Positions 34,443 to 42,656 of a DNA stretch of 64,000 bases are shown here, in pieces. Below the pieces are notes generated by a model. That model worked only from the letters and a program-made list of their open reading frames with translations, was not told the origin of the DNA and searched no databases. Position 1 is the first letter of the stretch. Every line of letters starts with the position of its first letter. The DNA is from Collinsella aerofaciens (GTDB lineage Bacteria > Actinomycetota > Coriobacteriia > Coriobacteriales > Coriobacteriaceae): contig NZ_JAQLDU010000008.1 of assembly GCF_028209625.1 (NCBI RefSeq), forward strand, positions 46,283 through 110,282, read 5' to 3'. The translations under genes and the position numbers were made by a program.

Positions 34443-36404
34443 CTAGTTGGTCGTACCGGAATCGTCGCCCGTGCCCGAGCCAGAGCCCGAACCCGAACCA
34501 GAAAGTGCGACCGTCAGCGTAATCGTGCTGTCGGTGGACTGCTTGCCGGTGGGGGAGACGCCCGTAACGGTGGCGTTTTCGTTGCCGCTCACGGGGTTGC
34601 CGTTCTGGTCGCAGAACGCGATGTTGTAGAACCCGGCGTTGTTGAGCGCGGTGACGGCGGCGGAGATGCTCTTGCCGTACAGGTTACCCGGAACGCTGGC
34701 CTTGCCGGACTTCTTGGCAATGACGACGGTAATCGTGGCGCCGGGCTTCTGCTTACCGCTGGGGTTCCAGCTGATCACGGTGCCCTCGGTAACCGAGTCG
34801 TTCTCCTGGTAGCTCACGTCGACGCCAAAGCCTGCCATATCGAGGGCGTTGCGCGCCTGGGCCTCGGTCATGTCGGTCAGGTCGGGGACGGACGTGGTAT
34901 CCGGGCCGCTCGAGACCTTGTACGAGATGGTCGTGCCCTTCTCGACTTCCTTACCGGCGTCGGTGCCCTGCTCAAAGACCTGGCCCTCATCGGCCTCGTT
35001 GGCCTCCTCGGTGGCGTTGCCCTTTAGGCCAACGCTTGCCAGTGCCGCCTCTGCCTGGTCCTTGGTTAGACCGACAAGCTGGGGAACCTCAACCTTCTCG
35101 GAGGGCTTGGGGCCCTTGGAGATCACCAGGTTCACCTTGGTGCCCTTGGCCTTCTTGGTGTGGCCGTTGGGCGTCTGCTCGGCGACCTTGCCCTCGTCGA
35201 CATCGTCGTTGTAGCTTTGGTCGATGGTGCCGACCTCGAGGCCGGCTTCCTTGATCTGCTCGACGGCAGTCTGCTGGTCCTTGCCCAGCACATCGGGCAC
35301 GGTGACCTGCTCGCCGCCAAAGAGTCCTGTGGCAAAGGCCACCACGATACCGATGACGGCAACGGCTGCCACCACGGCGGCGATGATCTTGTTCTTGTTG
35401 GATTTGGGCTTTTCGACCTCGTAGGAGCCGGTGGAGCCCGAAACCGAGCTACGAGCGGTATTCTGGCCGCTCACGCCCGAGACGGGACGTACCATGGCGC
35501 GCGTCTGATCGGAAAGCTCGCGAGTCTTGGTGGCGCCCAGCTCACCGGGTGCACCGATGATGCGCGTGGGCTCCGAGATGTTGACGGCACGGCCCGACAG
35601 GTAGCTGTTGAGCACCTGACGCAGCTCGTCGGCGGTCTGGAAGCGGTTTGCCGGGTCCTTCTCCATGCACTTGAGGATGATGCGCTCAAGGTCGGCGTCG
35701 ACACCGGAGTTGATCTGGCTCGGCGGAATAGGCAGCTCGTTGACCTGCTTGAGTGCGACCGAGATGGCGTCATCACCGTCAAAGGGCACGCGGCCGGTGG
35801 CGCACTCGTACATCACGACGCCCAGCGAGTAGATATCCGAGGTGGGGCCGAGGTCCTGACCACGGGTCTGCTCGGGACTGACGTAGTGGGCGGTTCCCAG
35901 CACGTTGTTGTCTTGCGTGAGGTGGCTGTTCTTGGCGCGCGCGATGCCAAAGTCCATCACCTTGATGTTGCCGTCGGGCAGCACCATGATGTTCTGCGGC
36001 TTGATGTCGCGGTGGATGATCTCGTGCTTGTGGGCGACCGAAAGCGCGGAGCTGATCTGCGAGCCGATCTGGGCGACCTTCTTGGGGTCGAGGGCGCCGT
36101 GGCTCTTGATGCCGCTCTTAAGGTCGGTGCCGCGCAGGTACTCCATGACGATGTAATAGGTGTCGCCGTCCTTGCCCCAATCGTAGACGCCCACGATATA
36201 GGGGGAGGAGAGACCGGCTGCTGCCTGGGCCTCCTGCTTAAAGCGTGCGGCGAAGGTTGCGTCGCCAGCATACTGCGGCAGCATGATCTTGACGGCTACC
36301 GTGCGGTCGAGGACCTGGTCCTGCGCACGGTAGACGGTCGCCATACCGCCTGTCCCCACCTTATCCTTGAGGAGGTATCTTCCCCCGAGGACCCTCTGTT
36401 CCAT
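34443..36404 (-). CDS. pknB: PASTA-domain Ser/Thr protein kinase PknB
   Basis: 653 residues. The kinase domain (about 5-270) has the glycine loop VGTGGMATVYRA, catalytic Lys in VAVKIMLPQ, HRDIKPQNIMV and DFGIARA. A juxtamembrane linker and one helix (KIIAAVVAAVAVIGIVVAFA, about 345-365) lead to four extracellular PASTA repeats starting VTVPDVLGKDQ, VEVPQLVGLTK, TSVPDLTDMTE and ASVPGNLYGKS, and a Gly/Ser tail. It senses peptidoglycan fragments and phosphorylates division and wall proteins. ATG 36404 (AGGAG upstream) is preferred over 36419. Last gene of the operon. Confidence 0.95.
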   Translation of the reverse strand: MEQRVLGGRYLLKDKVGTGGMATVYRAQDQVLDRTVAVKIMLPQYAGDATFAARFKQEAQAAAGLSSPYIVGVYDWGKDGDTYYIVMEYLRGTDLKSGIKSHGALDPKKVAQIGSQISSALSVAHKHEIIHRDIKPQNIMVLPDGNIKVMDFGIARAKNSHLTQDNNVLGTAHYVSPEQTRGQDLGPTSDIYSLGVVMYECATGRVPFDGDDAISVALKQVNELPIPPSQINSGVDADLERIILKCMEKDPANRFQTADELRQVLNSYLSGRAVNISEPTRIIGAPGELGATKTRELSDQTRAMVRPVSGVSGQNTARSSVSGSTGSYEVEKPKSNKNKIIAAVVAAVAVIGIVVAFATGLFGGEQVTVPDVLGKDQQTAVEQIKEAGLEVGTIDQSYNDDVDEGKVAEQTPNGHTKKAKGTKVNLVISKGPKPSEKVEVPQLVGLTKDQAEAALASVGLKGNATEEANEADEGQVFEQGTDAGKEVEKGTTISYKVSSGPDTTSVPDLTDMTEAQARNALDMAGFGVDVSYQENDSVTEGTVISWNPSGKQKPGATITVVIAKKSGKASVPGNLYGKSISAAVTALNNAGFYNIAFCDQNGNPVSGNENATVTGVSPTGKQSTDSTITLTVALSGSGSGSGSGTGDDSGTTN

Positions 36405-36536
36405 TCCTGCTCCTAACATAACTATTCGCTCAACGATGTGTGTAGTACCTACGATGTGGCCGCTGGGGCCGTGTGGCGCGTTGCCGCTAACTCTTCGGCC
36501 GCGGCGCGCCTCGGGTGTCCGATTCGATCATGGGCA

Positions 36537-39407
36537 TCACGCTCCCTGTGCGGCGAGCGCCGCGGTCAGGACGATGCCGGCAATCTTGGCCGCCTTGACG
36601 TCGTGTTTGTCGTAATCCTCCAAGGCCACCGAGATGGCGACCGTGGGTGAATCGTAAGGTGCAAAGCCAACGAACATCGAGTTGACGTTGGTGCCGCCGG
36701 TCTCGGCCGAGCCGGTCTTGCCGGCGACCTTGACGCCGGGGACCTGGGCATCGGTGCCGGTACCGGACTGGACGACGGCGAGCATGGCCTGCTTGACCTG
36801 GTCGGCCGTGGCGGAGCTGACGGCCTGACCCAGCGAGCGGGACTGCGTGGTCTTGACCACAGTTCCGTCCGGGGCGAGTACCTGGGCTACAAAGTACGGG
36901 TCCATGACCACGCCACTGTTAGCGATGGCGGCGGCAATCACGGCGTTTTGCATGACGGTGGTCTGCGGCCCGGGCGTGTGGTCCATGCCGACAGGCTGGC
37001 CGGCGCCGGCCCAGGCGGTCTCCCACTCGGTCATGAGCGACGGGTCGGCCATGATGGAGGCCGCGGAGGTCAGGTCTTGGCCGAGCTTTTGGCCGTAGCC
37101 AAAGGCGTTGGCAAACTGCACGAGCGTGTTTGCGCCAACTTCGTTTGCCACCTGGCCAAAGACGACGTTGGAAGACACGGCAAAGGCCTGCTGCAGGCTG
37201 ATGGTGCCGTAGCTCTCGTTGGCATAGTTGGTGACCGGCGCGTTGCCGATGTCCATGGAGCCGGGCGCCTGGTAGGTGCTGGTAAGGCTGGCGGTGCCGG
37301 TCTCGAGTGCCGCGGAAAGCGTAACGACCTTAAACGTGGAGCCCGGCGTGTACAGCGCGTCCATGGCGCGATTGTACATGGAGCCGTCCTCGCCGCCGCC
37401 CGCCTGCAGCAGGGCGTCGATGTTGGTGTTGTCATAGGTGGGCGAGCTGGCGCATGCGAGCACCGCACCGGTACGCGGGTCGATGACCACTACAGCGCCC
37501 TTAAAGCCCTTGAGCGCCTGCTCGGCCGCCGTCTGGATACGCGAGTCGATGGTGAGCTTGGCGGTGTTGCCCGGCTGGGTCTGGCCCGCGAGCGAAGCGA
37601 TGGCGTTGTTCCAGCTGGAGTAATCCTTAGAGCCGGTGAGCGTGTCGTTCATGACACTCTCGATGGCGGTGGTGCCATACTGCTGGCTCACGTAGCCAAC
37701 CACGTGCGCTGCCAGGTTGCCGTTGGGGTAGGAGCGTACGTAGGTGCCGTCCTCCTGCTGCAGCGACTCGGCCAGCGTCACGCCGTCGGACGTGATGATG
37801 GAACCGCGCTGGATGTACTTGGAGCGGGCGATAGTGTGGTTGTTGGTCGGCATATCCTGATAGTCCTTGGCCTTGATGACCTGGACATAGGTGAGGTTGC
37901 CGATAAGGATGGCGAATAGCGCCGTAAAGGCGAGCACCGCACGGGTTAGACGGTTGGCGAGCGCAACGCGGCCGAGCACACCGGATTCAGGCGTGTCGAG
38001 CAGGCGACGGCGCATGCGCGAGCCGACGGAATGGCTGCCGCTGCCGTAGGAAGACGAGGTGGCAAAGCGCGTGCCCGTCGGGGCGGCGGCAGATGCGACC
38101 TGATCATCGGTGATGGCGGCCATAGTGCCGGTGCCGGTAAGCTCGGCCTCGCGTCCGGTCGCTTCGTCACCGGCGCGCAGCAGGAGCGCGACGATGATAA
38201 AGCTCGCCAGCAGCGAGGAGCCGCCCTGGCTCATAAAGGGCAGGGTGACGCCGGTCAGCGGGATCAGGCGGGTTACGCCGCCAACGATCAAGAAGGCCTG
38301 GAAGCTGATGGCGGCCGTAAGGCCCGTGGCACTAAAGGCTGCGAGGTCGGATTTAGCGCGGGCGGCCGTGGTGAGGCCACGCACGGCAAAGAGCATAAAC
38401 AGGATGAGCACGGCGCCGCCGCCCAAAAGGCCCATCTCCTCGCCGATAGCCGAGAAGATAAAGTCGGACTCGACGACGGGGATGTTGTTGGCCATGCCGT
38501 TGCCGATGCCAACACCGACCAGACCGCCATCGGCAAGCGAGAAGAGCGATTGGACGATCTGGTAGCCCTGGCCCTGGGCGTCCTTAAAAGGATCGACCCA
38601 AACCTGGAAACGTACCTGAACGTGAGACAGGAACTTGTAGGCGCCCACGGCTCCAACGGCTAAGAGCGCAAGGCCGATAACGACATACGAGAATCGTCCC
38701 GTGGCAACGTAGAGCATCAGCAAGAAGATGGTGTAGAACAGCACGGCCGAACCCAGGTCGCGTTCGAAGACGACGACGAGCAGGCACACACCCCACACGG
38801 CAAACAGCGGCAGCAGCAGTCGCAGGCGAGGGATCTTAAAGCCCAGGATCTTGCGGTTGGAGATGGAGAGCAGCTCGCGGTTCTCAGCCAAGTAGCCGGC
38901 CAGGAACAGCACGATAAAGACCTTGGCGAACTCGCCGGGCTGGATGGTAAAGCCCGCGATGCGAATCCACAGCTTGGAGCCCGAGATCGTGGTGCCGATA
39001 AAGATAGGCAGCATCAGCAGAATGATGCCGATAATGCCAAAGGTGTACTTGTAGCGCATGACCACGTCGAGGTTTTTGACCAGTGCAAGCGTTCCCACCA
39101 TGAGCGCCACCGAGACAAACAGGATGATGAGCTGTGAGATGGCGAGAGCGGGGGCGAGGCGTGTCACGAACGTGATGCCGATGCCCGAAAGTATAAATAC
39201 GATGGGCAGGATGGCGGGATCGGCGCCAGGCGCCAAGATGCGCACGGCGATATGTGCTGCGGCGAAGGCGGCGAAGAGGCCGATCGGTACGGCGAGCGTC
39301 TCAAAGGAGATAGCGGCGCCCGCGGTGAGGACGTACATCGCATACAGCAGGATGACGGGGAACGCCGAGGCGATGAGCAAGAGCAGTTCGGTGTTGCGGC
39401 GACTCAT
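36537..39407 (-). CDS. RodA/FtsW polymerase fused to a class B penicillin-binding protein
   Basis: One 956-residue reading frame. Residues 1-425 are a SEDS glycosyltransferase with about ten membrane helices and family motifs (GSKLWIRIAGFTIQPGEFAK, FERDLGSAVLFYT, ESDFIFSAIGEEMGLLG, PLTGVTLPFMSQGGSS). After a linker (about 425-475) and one helix (VLAFTALFAILIGNLTYVQV), residues 500-956 are a PBP2/FtsI-type transpeptidase with SxxK in TPGSTFKVVT, SxN in AVSSNVVFGQ and KTG in AGKTGSAETGG. No stop or frameshift separates them. In other actinobacteria these are two genes, rodA and pbpA. ATG 39407 lies 9 nt after GGGAG; 16 nt after pstP. Confidence 0.93.
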   Translation of the reverse strand: MSRRNTELLLLIASAFPVILLYAMYVLTAGAAISFETLAVPIGLFAAFAAAHIAVRILAPGADPAILPIVFILSGIGITFVTRLAPALAISQLIILFVSVALMVGTLALVKNLDVVMRYKYTFGIIGIILLMLPIFIGTTISGSKLWIRIAGFTIQPGEFAKVFIVLFLAGYLAENRELLSISNRKILGFKIPRLRLLLPLFAVWGVCLLVVVFERDLGSAVLFYTIFLLMLYVATGRFSYVVIGLALLAVGAVGAYKFLSHVQVRFQVWVDPFKDAQGQGYQIVQSLFSLADGGLVGVGIGNGMANNIPVVESDFIFSAIGEEMGLLGGGAVLILFMLFAVRGLTTAARAKSDLAAFSATGLTAAISFQAFLIVGGVTRLIPLTGVTLPFMSQGGSSLLASFIIVALLLRAGDEATGREAELTGTGTMAAITDDQVASAAAPTGTRFATSSSYGSGSHSVGSRMRRRLLDTPESGVLGRVALANRLTRAVLAFTALFAILIGNLTYVQVIKAKDYQDMPTNNHTIARSKYIQRGSIITSDGVTLAESLQQEDGTYVRSYPNGNLAAHVVGYVSQQYGTTAIESVMNDTLTGSKDYSSWNNAIASLAGQTQPGNTAKLTIDSRIQTAAEQALKGFKGAVVVIDPRTGAVLACASSPTYDNTNIDALLQAGGGEDGSMYNRAMDALYTPGSTFKVVTLSAALETGTASLTSTYQAPGSMDIGNAPVTNYANESYGTISLQQAFAVSSNVVFGQVANEVGANTLVQFANAFGYGQKLGQDLTSAASIMADPSLMTEWETAWAGAGQPVGMDHTPGPQTTVMQNAVIAAAIANSGVVMDPYFVAQVLAPDGTVVKTTQSRSLGQAVSSATADQVKQAMLAVVQSGTGTDAQVPGVKVAGKTGSAETGGTNVNSMFVGFAPYDSPTVAISVALEDYDKHDVKAAKIAGIVLTAALAAQGA

Positions 39408-39423
39408 AAGCGGCACTCCCTTT

Positions 39424-41223
39424 CTAATTCTTATCGGAGGCTTCGGCCTCGGCGGACTGTTCGGCGGTTTTCTCGGAATCTGATTCGGAGGTCGATCCCT
39501 GGTCGGTGTTGTCGCGAATCGTTTGCGCGTCGATCACCTGGCGGGTCTGCTCCTCGTCGATCTGGTGGCGGTACTTGGATATCGTGTCCTGCGCATCGTC
39601 GACACTTGTTTGCGGAATGCCCGCCTTGAGGCGGTTTTGCGTGTCTTCGGGCAGGTCGGACAGCTTGATACTGGTTTCGCTTTCGAGCCAGTGGAGCTTG
39701 AGTCCGAGCGGCTTGCCGGGCAGGCCGCGCCAGACGGCGACATTGCCCTGGTAGGTACCCAGGTAGTACGAGCCGGTGACACCCGTGTAGGCCCAGATGG
39801 CAGCCGCCAGCACCAAGACGAGACCTAAGACGACGCCGATGGTGACGTTGCGGCGACGCACGCGTTGCGCCTCGCGCATAACGCCATCGTCAACCAGGTC
39901 AACGACTACTACGGTCACGTTGTCGTGGCCGCCGGCGGCAAGCGCCGCGTCCACTAGGTTGTCGACGCAGATTTGCGCGGTTGAGGACTGCGTGGCGATG
40001 TTCTCGATATCGCTATCGGGAATCATGCTCGAAAGGCCGTCGGAGCACAGGATCAGGCGGTCGCCTTCCTCGATATGCAGAGTGAAGTGGTCGGCATACA
40101 TGGCGGGGTCCGAGCCCAGCGCACGGGTGATGACCGAGCGGTTGGGGTGGACGCGAGCCTCGTCTGCCGTGATCTCGCCGGCGTCCACGAGCTCCTCCAC
40201 GTAGGAGTGGTCGCGGGTCACGCGGATGAGCGTGCCCTCGTGGAGCAGGTAGGCGCGAGAGTCGCCCACGTGGGCGATGGCGAGCGTGTCGTTTTCGATA
40301 TAGGCGCAAGTGGCTGTGCAGCCCATGCCGGGCTTGCCTAGGCCGTTCAGGGCCGCCTCGATTACGGCGGCGTTAGCTGCCTCGACGGCTGCCGCCAGGC
40401 GTGCTGCGTCGGCGGACTGCGGGGCCGTCTTGGCAATAGTCTCAACGGCGATGGAAGAGGCCACCTCGCCGGCAGCGTGACCACCCATGCCGTCGCATAC
40501 GCAAAAGAGCGGCGACTGCACCAGGTAGGAATCCTCATTGTGCGGGCGTACGCAGCCAACGTCGGAGCGGGCGCCCCACATGAGTTGCGTGGTGGTGCCG
40601 GCATCATAGGTCGAGTCGGTCTCGATGCGCTCCTCGGTCAGGGGCTCAAAGCTCATGGTCGAGCCGGGGTCTTTGAGCTTGGCCTCAACGGCGGCAACGT
40701 CGATTTCGGCTGTGTCACCGGGAGAGACGGTGTCGGTCTCGGCGTTTGATTCGGAATCGCCGGTGTCCGGGGAGTCGGGCTCCTCGGACACGCGGGCGGT
40801 CGACTCGTCGTCTTGCGGGCTGACGTCTATAGGCTCGGGCGCCGGCGTAGACGCGGGCGCAACCTCGGATGCCGGGGCTATGGGAAACGCCGGCGCGGCG
40901 GGCTCGGGTGCCGCAAACACCGCAGCGCTCTCGTTAATTGCCGCGGCGACGGGCTCTGCAAAGTGAGCCGGCGCCGGGGCTGCTTCGGGCGCTGTGGGCT
41001 GTTCCGCAGCATGTGCGCCGATGGGCGCCGCTACGGCATCCTCTTCGTCCTCGTTATCGGCGAGATCCGAAATATCATGCGTTACATGCGAAAGAGGCAG
41101 GGAGAACACGGTGTCCTCGGGCTCCACGGGTGCGGAGCCCGCCGGAGCGGCGTGGGCCGGCGCAGCTGTGGCGGCGGCCGGTGCCTCGGTCATAGTTGCG
41201 GACTTGTTCTCCTCGTCGATCAT
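39424..41223 (-). CDS. PP2C-type Ser/Thr phosphatase PstP with long N-terminal extension
   Basis: 599 residues. Residues 1-210 are Ala/Pro/Glu-rich and probably disordered. The PP2C domain (about 213-450) has WGARSDVGCVRPHNEDSYLV, FCVCDGMGGHAAGEVAS, IAHVGDSRAYLL, LILCSDGLSSM and GGHDNVTVVVVDL, giving all metal-binding aspartates. One helix (about 470-490) and an exported tail of about 110 residues follow. It reverses PknB phosphorylation. The N-terminal extension is absent from typical PstP. Start overlaps the fhaB stop by 4 nt (ATGA). Confidence 0.9.
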   Translation of the reverse strand: MIDEENKSATMTEAPAAATAAPAHAAPAGSAPVEPEDTVFSLPLSHVTHDISDLADNEDEEDAVAAPIGAHAAEQPTAPEAAPAPAHFAEPVAAAINESAAVFAAPEPAAPAFPIAPASEVAPASTPAPEPIDVSPQDDESTARVSEEPDSPDTGDSESNAETDTVSPGDTAEIDVAAVEAKLKDPGSTMSFEPLTEERIETDSTYDAGTTTQLMWGARSDVGCVRPHNEDSYLVQSPLFCVCDGMGGHAAGEVASSIAVETIAKTAPQSADAARLAAAVEAANAAVIEAALNGLGKPGMGCTATCAYIENDTLAIAHVGDSRAYLLHEGTLIRVTRDHSYVEELVDAGEITADEARVHPNRSVITRALGSDPAMYADHFTLHIEEGDRLILCSDGLSSMIPDSDIENIATQSSTAQICVDNLVDAALAAGGHDNVTVVVVDLVDDGVMREAQRVRRRNVTIGVVLGLVLVLAAAIWAYTGVTGSYYLGTYQGNVAVWRGLPGKPLGLKLHWLESETSIKLSDLPEDTQNRLKAGIPQTSVDDAQDTISKYRHQIDEEQTRQVIDAQTIRDNTDQGSTSESDSEKTAEQSAEAEASDKN

Positions 41224-41636
41224 CGACGGTTCACCTTCATGACCACATCGCCAATCTGGACTTCGTCGCCCTCGCGCAGCGTCGCGGGCTCCACGAGCTG
41301 GCGGCCGTTGACGAGCGTGCCGTTAAGCGAGTTGAGGTCCTCGATGATGAGCGCCGGGCCCTGCAGCGAAAAGCGCGCATGCGAGGCCGAGACGAACGGT
41401 TCGTTGATGCAGATGTCCGAAGATGGCGAGCGACCGACGATGACGGGGCCGAGCATGTCTACGTGGATGCCACGGATGCCGCGCGGGCCCTTGTCCACAT
41501 CGATCGTCCAGATAGCCGAGTCGCGGCGCTGTCCGCGCACAAGTCCCACGCCGGTCTTCATGACGGCGAACAGGAAGATATAGAGCAGGGCGACCAGGAC
41601 GATGCGGCCTGCAAAAAGGACGATATCGATGTTCAT
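41220..41636 (-). CDS. FHA-domain membrane protein (FhaB type)
   Basis: 138 residues. An N-terminal membrane helix (about 4-26, IVLFAGRIVLVALLYIFLFA) is followed by a linker and one FHA domain (VIVGRSPSSDICI, VSASHARFSLQG, EDLNSLNGTLVNGR). FHA domains bind phosphothreonine, so it can dock kinase substrates at the membrane, as FhaB/FipA does for PknA/B targets in mycobacteria. AGGGGATAG precedes the ATG; overlaps pstP by 4 nt. Confidence 0.9.
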   Translation of the reverse strand: MNIDIVLFAGRIVLVALLYIFLFAVMKTGVGLVRGQRRDSAIWTIDVDKGPRGIRGIHVDMLGPVIVGRSPSSDICINEPFVSASHARFSLQGPALIIEDLNSLNGTLVNGRQLVEPATLREGDEVQIGDVVMKVNRR

Positions 41637-41642
41637 AAGCGA

Positions 41643-42656
41643 CTATCCCCTAAATTCAAAGGTGCTCAGGCCAAACGTCAGCAGATCGCCGTTGCGCAGC
41701 GGGCAGCGCGTAATGCGGCGGTTGTTGACGAGCGTGCCGTTGGTGGAATTGAGGTCCTCGATCGACCAATCCGAGCCCGTAAAGGTGAGCTGGGCGTGGC
41801 GGCGCGACACGTTGGGGTCGCGCAGGGCAATATCGGAAACCGAGCGCTCGCGACCGATAGTCACCTGTGCGGAGGTGATGCTATGGCTCTCGCCGCTCAC
41901 GACGTCGACGAGCTGGGCGAGCGGGCGCTGCGGGGCGCGAGTGCTCGCCATGTTGGAGGCGATGCCGGCTGCGGCGCCTAGGCCCACGGCGGCACCGGTC
42001 GCGGCGGCTCCGCCCATGCCGGCAAGCGCGTCGCGCGAGACGGTCTGCGGCACCGGGATGGGTGCGGCGGCGGGGTCGGGGACGCTAGGCGCGAAGGGGT
42101 CTGCCACGGCAAGCGGGTCGGGAGCGGCGGCGCGAGGCGTCGGCTGCTGCTGGGGCATGGCGGCGGGGCGCTGCTGCTGCGGGGCAGCAAACTGCTGCTG
42201 GCCGGCGCGCGGGGCGCTGGCGGCACGGCTTGCCGCGGAGTTGTTTTGGCCCAGACCGTTTTGATAGGCGCGCTCTTCTTCGTACAGGCGGCCGAGCGTG
42301 GGGGCATCGACGTTCTCGGCAAAGACCGAGAACTTGCCGGCGCGCAGCTGCGGATCGATCATAAAGCGCACGAGGGGCTCGCCGACAAAGACATAGCGGC
42401 GCTTTTCGGCCTGCGCCTTCACAAACTCGCGGACCTCGCGCGAAAGCTCGGGGTAGAACGGGGCGAGCATGGGATCGTCGTCGGCGGCGATCAGGATGGT
42501 ATAGAGTGCCGGCGCCGTGTTGACGCCGTTGATCACCAGAGTCTGATCCTCCATGTCGCGAGCGGCCTGCTTGGCAAGCTTCTTAAAGGAGAACGGGGCA
42601 CGGGTGGCACCGAAGATGCCGGCCACGTGGTCCTCGAAGATGTTCAGGAAGTTCAC
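41643..42656 (-). CDS. DUF3662/FHA-domain protein (FhaA type)
   Basis: 337 residues. The N-terminal DUF3662 domain is recognisable (MNFLNIFEDHVAGIFGATRA, FYPELSREVREFVKAQAEKR). A Pro/Gln/Ala-rich linker (about 140-240) leads to a C-terminal FHA domain (VTIGRERSVSDIAL, VSRRHAQLTF, EDLNSTNGTLVNNR). In mycobacteria FhaA binds the phosphorylated MviN/MurJ pseudokinase and regulates lipid II export. The GTG start overlaps the upstream kinase stop (GTGA). Confidence 0.9.
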   Translation of the reverse strand: MNFLNIFEDHVAGIFGATRAPFSFKKLAKQAARDMEDQTLVINGVNTAPALYTILIAADDDPMLAPFYPELSREVREFVKAQAEKRRYVFVGEPLVRFMIDPQLRAGKFSVFAENVDAPTLGRLYEEERAYQNGLGQNNSAASRAASAPRAGQQQFAAPQQQRPAAMPQQQPTPRAAAPDPLAVADPFAPSVPDPAAAPIPVPQTVSRDALAGMGGAAATGAAVGLGAAAGIASNMASTRAPQRPLAQLVDVVSGESHSITSAQVTIGRERSVSDIALRDPNVSRRHAQLTFTGSDWSIEDLNSTNGTLVNNRRITRCPLRNGDLLTFGLSTFEFRG

